DNA of 64,000 bases from assembly GCA_021234155.1 (NCBI GenBank), contig JAJEKV010000206.1, positions 1,056,001 to 1,120,000 of the forward strand. Reading direction: 5' to 3'. The DNA comes from Isoetes taiwanensis (taxonomy: Eukaryota > Streptophyta > Lycopodiopsida > Isoetales > Isoetaceae). The position numbers and the translations under genes are program-made. Shown here piece by piece: positions 35,349 to 47,459 of the stretch. A model generated the notes under the pieces. The model was given only the letters and a program-made list of their open reading frames with translations. It searched no databases and was not told where the DNA came from. Every line of letters starts with the position of its first letter. The stretch's first letter is position 1.

Positions 35349-35503
35349 ATAATTTAGGCAGGATGAAGTTGTGCTGTTCTCAAAGAACATTGAGTTTAAT
35401 AGCTATTAGAAAATAGAAATAAGACATGATTTAGGCATGATGAAGTTGCGCTGTTCTCAAAGAATATTGAGTTTAATGGCTATTAGAAAATAGAAATTAA
35501 TGC
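35349..35503 (+). repeat. 77-bp tandem duplication
   Basis: ATTTAGGCA(G/T)GATGAAGTTG followed by (T/C)GCTGTTCTCAAAGAA and TTTAAT(A/G)GCTATTAGAAA occurs at 35352 and again at 35429. The copies differ at only a few positions. Confidence 0.8.
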
Positions 35504-37899
35504 TGATAAACATTTGGATGGCTTATTTCATGCATATGAAATGGTCAACATGAATTCTACACTAATGTTTTAGAAATGTTTTGAAAAATTTTATGGTGTA
35601 CACTATCATATGGGCAATGTTACTGGCATGCAATTGGATATAAATTTGTAAATATATAGACGAAAACTCAAAGCGCAAGATTAGCAGTGGCATACTTACA
35701 ACCTAGGTTTTGGAAAAATAATATTATATTTCATGGTTAGATATGCTCGACATTTGTCCATTTGCTTTTGTCCATATAAGTCATAGCTAGACGTGCATGA
35801 TGTTGGGATCTAGATTACAGTTCTGTAACCATTATTGAATGGTAGATAAATGCAATATATCAACAAATGTTTTGATCCTATCTTAGATCATATATGGGGT
35901 CTTATCTCGTACAAAACAATCATAATTTTATATGCAAAAGCTTAAAGGGAAATGTATATATGACGTCCTAGGCTTTGATTTTTACCTAGAAGTTGTATTT
36001 CAAGGCTCCTTCCCACTGTAAGTGTTCCAGATGACTCATGGCTAGATATATAGTTGATGGAGCACCCTTCCCATTTTTAATTTAATTCAATCTGATGCAT
36101 GACTGCACAACACGATGTTTTTCTTTTTATCAATCTTGTTAATTTGGAATTTTCCGGTTTGACCGAAAAGTTTTTTGAGATTTTTTTTAAGTCGATTTCC
36201 TAAGATTTTGAGGTTTCTGATCGTCAGAAAAAGTTCCCGACCTCCCAAAAATCGTAGAACCTTTCCATATATGATTTTATATCATTTTGTTCTTGGATTT
36301 TCACCCTTTTATCTGTCGAGATGGATTGCCACACGCCATATGGATAGACAGCAAATAGAAACCGCATCTCGGTAACAGGTTCCCAGAAGATATCTTTAGA
36401 GGGATTTGCGAGCCAGGGTGCTTCTGAATCCCAGTGTTGCTTTCGCCTCATTTTCAGGTGCTGCTCATGAAATGGTTCGAGTTTGGCTAATAAAATCCGA
36501 TATGTGCTTTGTTAGGTTTGAATAATTTTCCTCCAAGGCATTGTGGAGTAGATTAGAATAGTCTTAGCTCTCAAAGAATCTTCCATGTGTGTTATTCGAA
36601 TTCATGGCTAGAATCCTGGTATCCTTGCTTTTGAGCTCAAATTTTATTACCTTTTGCTGCACCAATGCTTTGCTACTGGTAGGCAGATTGAATAATTGGA
36701 TAGAATTTGTCAGTTTTGTATTTCTTTCAGTGTCATATATAGGATTTGTGATTGTTGTCCAAAAAAGCATTGACATTGATGATGTATTTTACAGCTGTAG
36801 CTGAATAGGCAAAGCAAACCAGATATAACTGAAGAGGCAAACAAGTGAGAGTAAGTCATCGGTGTATCTGTTGTTATATTGATGCTGTAAGTAAAATTTC
36901 CTTCAATCTAGATTTTTGCTATAGGGTTCTTTGTTTAGTTCACTAAAACAAATAGGAATATCAATTCGCTGCAATAGATCTTGCCCCTGCTTGATAATTG
37001 CAGAAGGGGTAGAAGAAGGCTTGGGAGTTGTAGTATTGGTTTATCAAAGCCGCACATGACTTTCGTAGTGGCTTTAAATTACCTTGAGCTGAGATAATGA
37101 AGCTTAAATATGTATGAGTGCTTCTATCTTGGTAGTGCTTTGACACTTGGTGCATGTCGAGATTGGTCAACATCATGGTTTGGACTGTAATTGCAAGGAG
37201 CACATAAGATGAAAGGGTTTAGTCCATCTGGGAAAAGTAGAAACAATGTTGGAATTAGTGCACATCAACATCTAGCTTCACGAGTTTGGATCATCTATAG
37301 TAGACTATTTGGTAGCTACATGATTGCTACATAGTGTAAAACGGAGAGAGTTTGTAAAATAGAAGTGGTTCAAGTTGATAAAATTTGACTCTCTAATCCG
37401 CACAATGGTTGGAATGTGTGACAAGGCACCTCACTGAATCTTGCCTGCGTGTTCTCAATGCACTCTCTAGGAGACGTGAAGTTTCAATATTCTGCATCAT
37501 CTCTGATTGTCTACAATCAATGTATGTCCTGTTCTAGCATGTGGCAATCAATGCAATATATCCAGTTTAGACACACTGCTTTTGGTAACTCTAACATCAT
37601 TCTTGATTATGCCTGATGCAGTTCGCTCAATTTGGAGCCTTCATCTTCTGGCGAGTCTAGCAATGAGGTATGAAAGGAGGTATTTCATCTATCATTCTCT
37701 ATACTGTTGGTTGGGCATTCTTATGGTTTTCAATTCAGCTATCTGCAGCACCAAATAGGGTGTATATTGATCATAGATTAATTTGTGAACCAGAATTTGG
37801 AGGCCCTCAATTGGTCATCTAAAGTAGCAGATTAATTGCTCTGCTTAATTGAAGCAATAGAGGATTAAAAAAAAAAAACTCCAAGGTTTAGCCTGTCAC
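35504..37899. other. No recognised gene
   Basis: About 2.4 kb of AT-rich sequence without a gene I can support. Scattered short open frames only. Confidence 0.45.
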
Positions 37900-38230
37900 C
37901 TTCTTTATCTTGCTGTCCTCAAAGCTTGCGCTACAACTTCATTTCTTCCTCAAGGTTGCCTTATGCATGGGCAGATGTATAAGAGAGAATTATATGCTGA
38001 TGGTACCTTTAGGAACACCTTATTAGACATGTATATCATGTGTAACAGTTTGGGAGAGCCATTGGAAAGGTCACATTGTGCATGGGCAGATGTATAAGAG
38101 GTTGGGAGAGGCATTAACTTATTTGTTAAACTGCATGATAGAACTATGGTGTCATTGGGGTGTACTGAGCTCTGGATACTCTTATCTAAGAAAGAAGAAC
38201 CAGGCTAATGTTCTGCAGAGAAACTGTCCA
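37900..38230 (+). pseudogene. PPR gene relic
   Basis: From 37906 the plus strand reads YLAVLKACATTSFLPQG, then HGQMYKRELYADGTFRNTLL and DMYIMCNSLGEP, which matches the plant PLS-type PPR pattern (LKACA..., .HG.., N.L(L/I)DMY..C..L..A). The frame is lost near 38060. The phrase TGCATGGGCAGATGTATAAG appears twice (about 37967 and 38079), showing an internal duplication, and LHDRTMVSLG-like sequence follows. Neither a start nor a DYW end is present. It lies 5 kb upstream of the larger broken PPR gene on the same strand. Confidence 0.6.
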
Positions 38231-40424
38231 GGATGACCTGCATCAGGACCATTCTCCTATATCCTCTCTCTCAATGAGTCAACTGCAGATAACTTTGTCT
38301 TCCTTAGATACTAAATTCATAAATTAATTAGTGCTATCTACAAATGCATAAACTTGAGTTAGTTACACATCAAGGATGACTCTGGATATTCATAAACATA
38401 TTCGCAGATTCTGGTACGAGAAATGAAATTTCAAAGATGAGATATGCAGCTTAATTTAAATGTGTTAGCTTCCTCTGCTTCAGGTTTAGTCTCCATGCAG
38501 GTCTGTAATTATCGTATAGGATACTTGGCAACTATTGTCTTTTGTGCTCACAAGATTCCACGTTTTAATTATCTACCATGTATTCAAGCATTGCATGACT
38601 GAACATTCCATGCTCTCAAATAATGCAATTATTTTGTTCATGCACTATTTGTTTGTTTTCTATTGTTGTTGCAGAGAAATTGTTGCACAGACACAGATGT
38701 GCCCTACTTCAGATCAAATGTGTAGAGCAAGCATGTCTAGAGATTTGTTAATGTGTATTGATGTGCATCCTTAGAATCCACATGCAGAACTCTACTTTTG
38801 CTCTCTATTTGCGTAGTGAACATTGCCTTTGATGGTATTCTGGTGCAACTTTTGCTTCGTAGGATCCTGAGATTTATGGATATGTCACTATGTGCCCACC
38901 ACTATTTGTGCAACATGTTTTTGGCTTATATCAGCTTTTATGCATTATGTTAAGAATGTATTGAATTTGTATCACAAATACTTTTTGTTTTTGTTATTTG
39001 ACTTGCAGGTCGTATCCATAAGGAGCATTTGTCTTGAGGAGTCAATTTTTTACGTTCTCAATGCCATTCAAGATGGGGCTGCAAATTCATGTAAGCCCGA
39101 AAGAGATTTATGTCAATGCTAACTTTGACAAAGTCAAACGTTTAAAGGGGGTCTTCTTTAGCATATCCATCTTACTTTCCTTTTGATTTTTCAAAGGAAG
39201 CTTTTTGACAGAACTGCAATTTTCACGCTGCCAAAACTTCATGAAGGGCGCATTTTTGTGGATACTCAAGATTTGGAGATATATTCAGTCTCCGATGATA
39301 AGGGTAAGCCTCTTGATTTCTGTGTTGAAAAGGCAGCTCCCATAAAATGACAATTTGTAGTAGTGCAAAATTGCATGGCAATGAGAAATTTAGTAATGCA
39401 TCAGTCTTACAATGGTTGGATCAGACACAAATAACAGATGCGAAAATGCCTTATGTATTGACACACCAGGCATGTTCTTATGTATTCACACAGTGCCACA
39501 CAATCCATGTAAAATCCATTTTACCCTGTCAAGGTACCCCTGCTGCTAGGATTAGCTATTCGGCTGAACTTGATGTACCAGATGATAGTAATGTCTGCAG
39601 CATATGTGGGGAGATGGGCAGTGGATATTTTTGTAATGGAGCAGCTTATTCCCTCAATAGTTTTTTGCTCTAGCATCCAGAGACATACTCTACGAAGATC
39701 TGAGTTGTCGGTCTAGGCTTTATGCGGAGCCATCTGTGATGGAAGATAGACCAAGTAGTTCAAACTCATTATGTTTACAGTTCAATTTGGAGAAAACATG
39801 ATATCGATAGAGTGTTGATTACCTCAGTCTGCTACAGGCCGCCATATGAGGTATTGTAGATCATGATGTTTGGTTCAGTTCTTTGAACTCCATAAGGCAT
39901 TAATTTTTTGTACATATATCTACAAGTAGTAGTTCATTAGCAGGTTCGTGCATAAATTGCATTGGGTTTGGTAGAGCCCCATCACTTCATTGTCAAAGAG
40001 CATAAATCGCGTGAGACTGCATTCAATATGGGGATAAAGCTGAAATATAAAATACCAATATCCATGGAGATTATCGGGTTTCGGAATTTGTTTATACATC
40101 CTGGTGCCACAGACTTCATAGAAGATGCAGCATGCAATTCTACACATGGCCAGATAATTATGTCGGTTTACATCTTGGTTGACTTCACTTTGAACTATAA
40201 ACATGTGTAATCTATAACAGTTTTGGTCCAAATACCCATGTTTTATGTAAAAGGCAGTGTTTTTACTCCACATTGTATTTTGGCGGATCCAGCAACAGTG
40301 TGGCACATGCCAAGTAAGCTTTATGGATGGTGAGAGATAAGCACAAAGTCCGTTTCCATTATTCTACATTGAAGATAACACCTGGCTTCTAGCTTCATTT
40401 GCATTCAATTTTAAATTTGATTAT
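38231..40424. other. No confident gene; possible exons of a spliced plus-strand gene
   Basis: Exon-like pieces bounded by splice-like sites appear on the plus strand. At 39009-39091 one reads VVSIRSICLEESIFYVLNAI after ACTTGCAG. At 39198-39303 another reads KLFDRTAIFTLPKLHEGRIF, then VDTQDLEIYSVSDDKG and a GGTAAGC donor. At 39781-39850 a third reads SIWRKHDIDRVLITSVCYRP after TTTACAG. I do not recognise the protein and cannot join the pieces reliably. This could be a diverged gene or a gene relic. Confidence 0.3.
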
Positions 40425-41340
40425 TGTTTGGGGTCTGGGTTCGGGAACTCCTGGAAGACAGCCCTCTGTGAGGACCCGTGGATCTAACAGGAGAGTCCGG
40501 GGGACTATGTCACGCGGGATTTGCAAGAAGAGAAGAAGAAGAAGAAAACAGAACAAATGAGAGGAAAATGATAAGCTTCCTTGATATCAATGATGAACAT
40601 ACATGAGCTCTCGCAATAGAGAGAAAAACTGAAAGGAGACAAGACTCGAAACTCATCTCAAAACTCATGTGCTAGCTCTACTCATATATATAGTACAATG
40701 GCCTTGGGCCCAATATAGACACTCTGACTGATCTCGGTGCCGACTCCTGGAAGGAGGCCTGATTTGCAGGAATGTTGGCGGTGCCTCTTGAAGTGCCTAG
40801 AATAACGCTGACGCTGACGCGGGCGGTGACGGGCCGTCACTTGTCTGAGCGGCGCCTCTTGTTGACGGCCACAGGCTTTGACTGCGTGGTCTGCTGCTTG
40901 GTCTTCTGCTGAGCCTTTGATGGCTGACCCGTGGCTGACTGAGGATCCTTGAGCTTGACCTGGTCTGTTGTATGCATGAATAGTCCTGTACCAGGAGGCA
41001 CAGGACTAACGCTCCCCCCCACCAAACGACACTCAGAGTGAAGAAAAGGAGGAAGTGTTTCTGAGGGCGGGAAGCCATCTGTCTGAAAGTGATCCTCACG
41101 GGTTTGAGATGAGTTTCGAGTCTTGTCTCCTTTCAGTTTTTCTCTCTATTGCGAGAGCTCATGTATGTTCATCATTGATATCAAGGAAGCTTATCATTTT
41201 CCTCTCATTTGTTCTGTTTTCTTCTTCTTCTTCTCTTCTTGCAAATCCCGCGTGACATAGTCCCCCGGACTCTCCTGTTAGATCCACGGGTCCTCACAGA
41301 GGGCTGTCTTCCAGGAGTTCCCGAACCCAGACCCCAAACA
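40425..41340. mobile_element. Foldback element with TG...CA ends and 5-bp TSD
   Basis: The arms 40425-40663 and 41102-41340 are inverted copies of each other over about 239 bp, apparently without mismatch. The element begins TGTTTGGGGTCTGGGTTCGG and ends with its complement, ...CCCCAAACA. ATTAT flanks it on both sides (40420-40424 and 41341-41345). TG/CA termini and a 5-bp target duplication are the marks of LTR-retrotransposon integrase, yet the long repeats are inverted, not direct. The 438-bp centre has on its minus strand VGGSVSPVPPGTGLFMHTTD and later SKAQQKTKQQTTQSKPVAVN, and a TATA-like ATATATAGTAC. No RT or transposase is present. Confidence 0.75.
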
Positions 41341-41345
41341 ATTAT

Positions 41346-42376
41346 ATGCTATACATAGTAGTCGGTTAGGCTGTTGTTTAGGCATGAACATGAATTTTAT
41401 GGTTCCTTTGTAATATTGCACTTTTTGTTTGTTGCGATTGACCTTACCTTTCAAATAACAAGCCTTATGTTTTATTTGTAATCCTTCTTTGTACCCCACA
41501 TGTTCCACATTCCTGTGATTATATATGGCACAAGCAAAGAGGTTACATTTGTCAAATTTTGGCATAGGGCTAAGCCCTATGAAGTAACCATCACATATAG
41601 ATCTTGAGATCCACAATTAATCACAAGTTTGCCTATCTAAAGTTCCAAGAGCAGAAAATTCAAGAAAGAGACCAAACATTTTTTTTGGAAAAATCAAGGA
41701 GATATCTTGCTTTAAGAAAACCTTTTGATAGCTCATTTACAAACATTATAAACATTTTGGGTTTGGGTCTCTTTAGGTCCAAAGCATGCGTTTTGACTGT
41801 TCAGATATCAATACTTATCCTAACTACGAGGATATCAGCTATTTATGTATTAGGGGTCTTGCTTCTCTCATTCTGTCATGTGGTCATATGAGTTCTCAAC
41901 ATTATTTGTTTTATAAAGCTGTTTCTTTTTATTGCATCTTATTACAAAGATATCATTGCTTGAAGGTGATGACAAGCAATTGCTTTCCAATGCAAGTTGG
42001 ATTGAATTACCACAAATATTGATGAGCAACACACTCAATATGTCATTTATTGAGTCTGATGTTAAATCCTCCCCGTATGTTAGTTTCCATCTATAATACA
42101 AGTGAAAAGATTCATTATCTACGTAATGTTTAGGTAATTTGCTTAAGATGACCACACGTGTTTGTTTAGCATGTTTAATAGCATTGTGCTTTTTTTTTGG
42201 GGGGTTTGCAAATTATCTTGGACGATGCATGGTGTAGTTTGGCCGTTTGTGCTTTCATACTTCGATCACACTTTTAAAGAATTTGTTTCAAATCAATTTT
42301 GAATTATGGAATACTTATTGAACTCTCAAAGGACATAGATACATGTAAGAGGCTATTTCTTAACAAATAGTTACTA
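41346..42376. other. No recognised gene
   Basis: No gene is supported. The 3' part may belong to a Helitron whose right end lies at 42406, but no 5' end was identified. Confidence 0.4.
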
Positions 42377-42378
42377 AA

Positions 42379-42406
42379 GCCCGGCAACGCCGGGCACAAT
42401 AACTAG
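42379..42406 (+). mobile_element. Helitron-type 3' terminus
   Basis: A perfect 7-bp stem (GCCCGGC, loop AAC, GCCGGGC; 42379-42395) is followed by ACAATAA and CTAG, with T next. A short GC hairpin a few bases before CTRR, inserted 5' of T, is the signature of a Helitron 3' end. Two degraded versions lie downstream: GCCTCGGCAATGCTTGGCA at about 42492 and GCTAGCAACGCTGGGCACCG with TAACTTGT at about 42689, suggesting several insertions of one family. The 5' TC end was not found. Confidence 0.6.
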
Positions 42407-42719
42407 TAATCTTTAGATCCTTTTCTTGAAGTAGAGGTATCTTAATATCTATGAAATCAAATTTTACAGAAACAACATTGTCTAACCTTATGCCTCGGCA
42501 ATGCTTGGCATTTTTTCTTCCTCATGTTAGTGTCATGTCCTAATGGATCTTCATTTGTCCCTTTCATGTTAGAGTGCTTCGTTTGGAAATATGTGTTCTC
42601 GAAGAGTATTTGTCTACATAAGAGGTTTTGAGAAATGCAAATATCGATGGAATATTGAAGCGGAAACATTTATAGGTTTCCAGCTTATGCTAGCAACGCT
42701 GGGCACCGTAACTTGTCCT

Positions 42720-43457
42720 TAAAGAGAACTTGGGTAAATGTCATCTCGCCCAATGTCCTCTTTTAAACTTAGGAAATCCAGCCTTCTCCTCAAATGAGGG
42801 CGAGCATTATTTTTTAGAAGCAAGATTGGCCGCAACAACACTTGAATGTTTTTGATCAGATTTGGTTCAAAAAATACCTGGATAAACCCTTTGTTTGTTT
42901 GGTCCACTTTAGAAATTGCTGGTCTAAATTTTTGGATGCTGAGAAAAATCCGATAGAAAAAAGCGTAGTTTAATGTAAAATCTGGTATAGTTGTATCTTG
43001 TTATGAATATATCTGGTACGTATTTTATACATGCGAAAAATTATCTGGTGAAGGCTGCAGAGTTTTCTGAACCCTGGAACTAATCCCTCTCCAGCTGCAT
43101 TATGTACTTATAGTGACTTCATAGCGTGTGTTTCGCTATGTTTTTCATTAAAACTGCGACACGTGTAAATTCATTGGTGGTGAAAATGAACCGCCCGCCT
43201 GGTTTTGCGGGTCGAAATTTTTTTCCGGAAATAATTATATACTTTATTAGATTAGACAGATATGTTCTTTTCCGCAATTTGCACAGGTTTTTACGTTGTC
43301 CGAGTCCGGGGAATAATAAGAACTCATTGGCAAAAGGTTGCAAATATATTTAAAATGACTAAAGGTTGGCAATTTCTTGGTTATGTAACTCGTATGAATG
43401 CAGCTGGAGATATGCCCACAATTATCATAGCACTTGCTATGAGTTCGTTTCTCTTCA
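42720..43457. other. No recognised gene; PPR upstream region
   Basis: No coding feature is supported. This would be the promoter and 5' UTR of the PPR gene. I see no convincing TATA box near the start. Confidence 0.4.
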
Positions 43458-46434
43458 GTGGTTCTTAAAATAATGAATATGGCAGGATCAGTTAAGAATA
43501 TGAGAGACAAAGTAAGACTGAAGGAAGCAGTTGAGGGGGTGGAACTTATGGTTCGTAATGGAATTCATGTATCCCAGAAAATTTTGTACCCTCTTATGCG
43601 TGAGTGCACTGAAAGGAAGGACATAGGATCTGGTAGGCGAATGCAGCACATTATGCTTCGTAGTGGAAGCGAGTCCGTTACTTATGTAAGTGACCATTTC
43701 ATACGCCTTTCTGCATCCTGTGGTAATTTATTAGAAGCAAATCAAGCATTTGAACAAGTTTTAAATCCCAGTGTTTATACCTGGACTGCAGCTATCTCCG
43801 CAAACTCTAAACTTTGCGAAAGTGAGACTGCCCTAGGAATGTATGGCAAAATGCAAATTGACAGTGATAGGTGCACTTATCTCTCTGCTCTCAATGCATG
43901 TGCAATTGCAGCAGCATATCCACAGGGTAGGCTAGTACATAATGAGGTCATTCAAAGTGGATTGGTAGGAGACATTGTCATCTGCAATGCCCTTGTTGAT
44001 ATGTATGCTAAATCTGGAAGCTTAGAAGAGGCACACATAGTATTTGACAAACTCGCAAGTCCAGATGTAACAGCCTGGGGTACATTGATAGCAGGGTATG
44101 TTTGGAACGGTGATGATTTTTCTTCCTTGAAACTTTATGAAGAAATGCAAGGGAAGGACATTAAACCGAATAAACTTATATTTCTCCCGCTGTTGAAAGC
44201 ATGCAGTGCCCTAAAGGCAATAGGACAAGGCAGGTTAATAAATGCTGACATCATTGAAGCGAGACTTCAGTTGGATGAAAAGATTGGTAGTGCCCTTATC
44301 AACATGTATGCCAAATGTGGAAATCTAGAGGAGGCAACCAAGATATATCAGAAATTGTCATATAAAGATGTAGTTCTTTTTGGGACAATGATTTCTGCTT
44401 ATGCCCAACATGGTATGGTATTCAGGCTCTAGAATACTTTGAAAACATGCGATTGGCAGGCATAAAACCTAATGAAGTTACATTCCTGTGCACCTTAAAA
44501 GCATGTGCCAGTGTAGAAGTTCTAGAAATGGGCAGGATAATTCACAGTGAAATACTGAAAAATGGGTTTGGATTTAATCCTTTGATTAGGAGCACTCTCG
44601 TTGACATGTATGCCAAATGTGGGAGTTTGGAAGAGGCACACAGGATATTTGACAATCTACAAAGCCCTGATGTTGTAGCATGGGCCTCAATCATTATGGG
44701 ATATGCAGAGAAAAAATTTGTAGACATTCCCCTAGAGCTTTTCCAGGAGATGCAACACCTGAAGATAGAGGCAGATCAAGTCGTACTGTTGAACGTTTTA
44801 AAAGTTTGTAAGAATGGAGGAATTGTAGAAAAAGGAAGGATGATACATGAACTTATTTTCAAATGTCATTTGGAGCATAATGTTCCTATTGGCAATGCAT
44901 TAATTGACATGTATTCGAAATGTGGGAGCCTCCAAGAAGCATCAAACGTGTTCAATAAACTGCCAAAACATGACGTGGTATCATGGGATGCAATAATTGC
45001 AGGATATGCCAGATGAGGTCACCTTTCTCACCATTTTGAAAGCTTGTGGCAATGCAAAAGCACTAGATCATGGCAGGCAAATACACAATCAGGTGATGAA
45101 GTATGGAATTGAATTGGATGGCATGATTGGGAATGCCCTTCTTGATATGTATGCCAAGTGTGGGAATTTGGAGGAGGCATGCAAAATATTTTCCCAACTG
45201 TCAAACAAGGATGTGGTGTCATGGGGAACAATGATTGCAGGATATGTTAGATTAGGGCACGAATTTTCTGCTTATAAACTCTACCAGGACATGCAACGTC
45301 AGGACATAAAACCAAATGGGATAAATTTTTTCTAGCATGTTGAAAGCATGTGCTGGCATGGGAGCTTTAGATCAGGGTAAGAGTATACATGATGAAGTGA
45401 TTAAGCATGGACTTGGTTTAGATGTTATTATTGCTACTGCTCTTGTTGACATGTATGCTAAATGTGGAAGCTTGGAGGACGCATGCAAAGTCTTTTCTGG
45501 ATTTCCAAACCATAACCCTGTCTCATGGACTGCGATGATTGCTGGATATGCACAGTCTGGCAGTATTTTTCTTGCTGCAAATTGTCTTGAAGACATGCAG
45601 AATAAGGGCTTCAAGCCAGATTACGTGACATTCATTAGCATTCTTGCTGCATGCAGTCAAGCTTGCCTAGTAGATGAAGGCAGATTCTACTTCAGATCTA
45701 TGATTGAAGCCTGTGGAATGGCACCAAGCACTAGTCAATACAATTGTATGATTGACCTCTTTGCTCGTGCAGGATGTCTGAATGAGGCAAAAGCTCTACT
45801 CCAAATGGTACAATCCAACTGTATAGGCTGGATGTCTTTGCTTACTGCCTGCCAAAAATATCACAATGTGGATTTAGGCAAACAGTGTTTTGATCAAGTT
45901 ATCCATTTGGAACCACAAAATGCTGCTGCCTTTGTACTTATGTCAAGAATCTATGTAAATGCTGGTATGGTGGAGGATGCTGGCAGATTAGAAGAGATGC
46001 GAAAATCTCTTGGTGCATGGAAGAAACCTGCAAAGGCATGGATAGAAGTTAATAATAAAGTACACGAGTTTATTGTTGGTAATAAAAGCCACCCTCAAAG
46101 TGCTGAGATCTATGCTATTTTGAAGGTATTGAATAAGAGAATGAAGGAGGAAGGTTATAGGCCACGGCTGAGCTTAGTGTTGAAAGAAATGACTGAGCAG
46201 GACAAGGAAGATGCTTTATGTGGACATTGTGAAAAGCTGGCTATAGCTTTTGGGATTCTTAATTTACCTCAAGGCATGGGCATTCGGGTAACCAAGAACC
46301 TTTGCATATGTGATGATTGTCACAGTGCGACAAAGTTTATATCTAAGCTTGAAAACAGGGAAATAATAATAAGGGATGCATATCGTATTCATTTCTTCAA
46401 AGACGGTACTTGTTCCTGTGGAGATTATAATTAA
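43458..46434 (+). pseudogene. DYW-type PPR protein gene with three disruptions
   Basis: This encodes a PLS-class pentatricopeptide repeat protein. Such proteins bind organellar RNA, and the DYW domain is the cytidine deaminase of plant C-to-U editing. Repeats run from about 43500 to 45800 with the typical LKAC......G..IH....., N.L(V/I)DMYAKCGSLEEA and PDVV.W...I.GYA blocks. E motifs follow, then a DYW domain from about 46060 with GHCEKLAIAFGIL (HxE), CICDDCHSATKFIS (zinc cysteines) and CSCGDYN. It ends DYN, not DYW. The frame breaks near 44411 (one base lost), near 45010 (about 20 residues of one repeat missing with a frameshift) and near 45332 (one base at a T6 run). The rest is well preserved, so it is either a young pseudogene or partly misread sequence. 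No introns are needed, as usual for this family. Confidence 0.85.
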
Positions 46435-47459
46435 GTACTCACACTCTACCCCATTAGGCCTGGTTTTCCATATGTAAGGTACATATATAAAACAATGAAA
46501 CCGATCCGCCATTTTTAGTGAGTTCAGCTCCATCACTACTTGGCTTGGTATGTATTGTTCCTCCTTGCTGTTTCAAGTTGTGAGTTTTAATATTGAGATA
46601 TTTTGGGGTTGAATTTGTAGTAACCTTTTTTTCTCATCTATGGCAGGCAGCAATGCCAAACGGCTTACAAAGTTAACTGCAAAACAGCAACTGTGATGCT
46701 AGTTTTTAACCGAAGAATGAGGCTCAAAATGGAAGTTTCCTTTCTTCTTGAATGTAAGTGCCTCTTTATCTTGTTCTCCTCATCCTTTAAAAGAGAAAGC
46801 TGCGAGGAATGATATAGGCAGCCTTCCATATCATTGATTGCGTGTTATATGCTAATGCAAAGAAGCAAATATCAGATTGCATATGAAGGTGAGCATAAAG
46901 GGTCTTTTGAGAGTATCATGCATGAATAGCCCATTATTGGATTTAATTCTCCACAAAAGTAGAAACCCTGAATATTCTGACCAACTAACGAATAAGTAGA
47001 TGTAGACGCACAAAAATGATGTCCATCTGGCGTCTTGCTAATACAAAAACCAAGTACAACATACTGTCACTCAAATTGTACCTTGGGGTGTTCCATTGGG
47101 AGTCTACTTCTTGGTGGCCAGCCCTACAGGACGAGGATGGAGAATGGGACCACATATATCATCCGGCTGGTGGGAGGGGTCTTACACCAAGTGTTTTCTC
47201 TAAACTGGCAAGCACAAGCAAACAAGTCCTCTTGTTGCATTTGACCTTGCATTTGATGTGATAGATTTCCAATGGTGGGTTTCATCATGTGTTTCTCTGT
47301 CCCATTCCGTTCATCCTTAATGTAATTTTTCTATGTGTCACTTTCACCCTGTCAATTAAACAGTAAAGATTGAAGAGTGAAGATTTATATTAAACATATA
47401 AAATGATTACATAAGGTTACATTTCAGAATACAAGCGAGGATTTGTATTAAACATTTCA
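46435..47459. other. No recognised gene
   Basis: The 3' flank of the PPR gene. No gene is supported. Confidence 0.45.

Noticed and set aside
40797-41099. 100-codon minus-strand open frame in the foldback element
   Set aside because: Low-complexity Ser/Arg/Gln-rich sequence with no domain and a competing 62-codon frame. Not supported as a gene.
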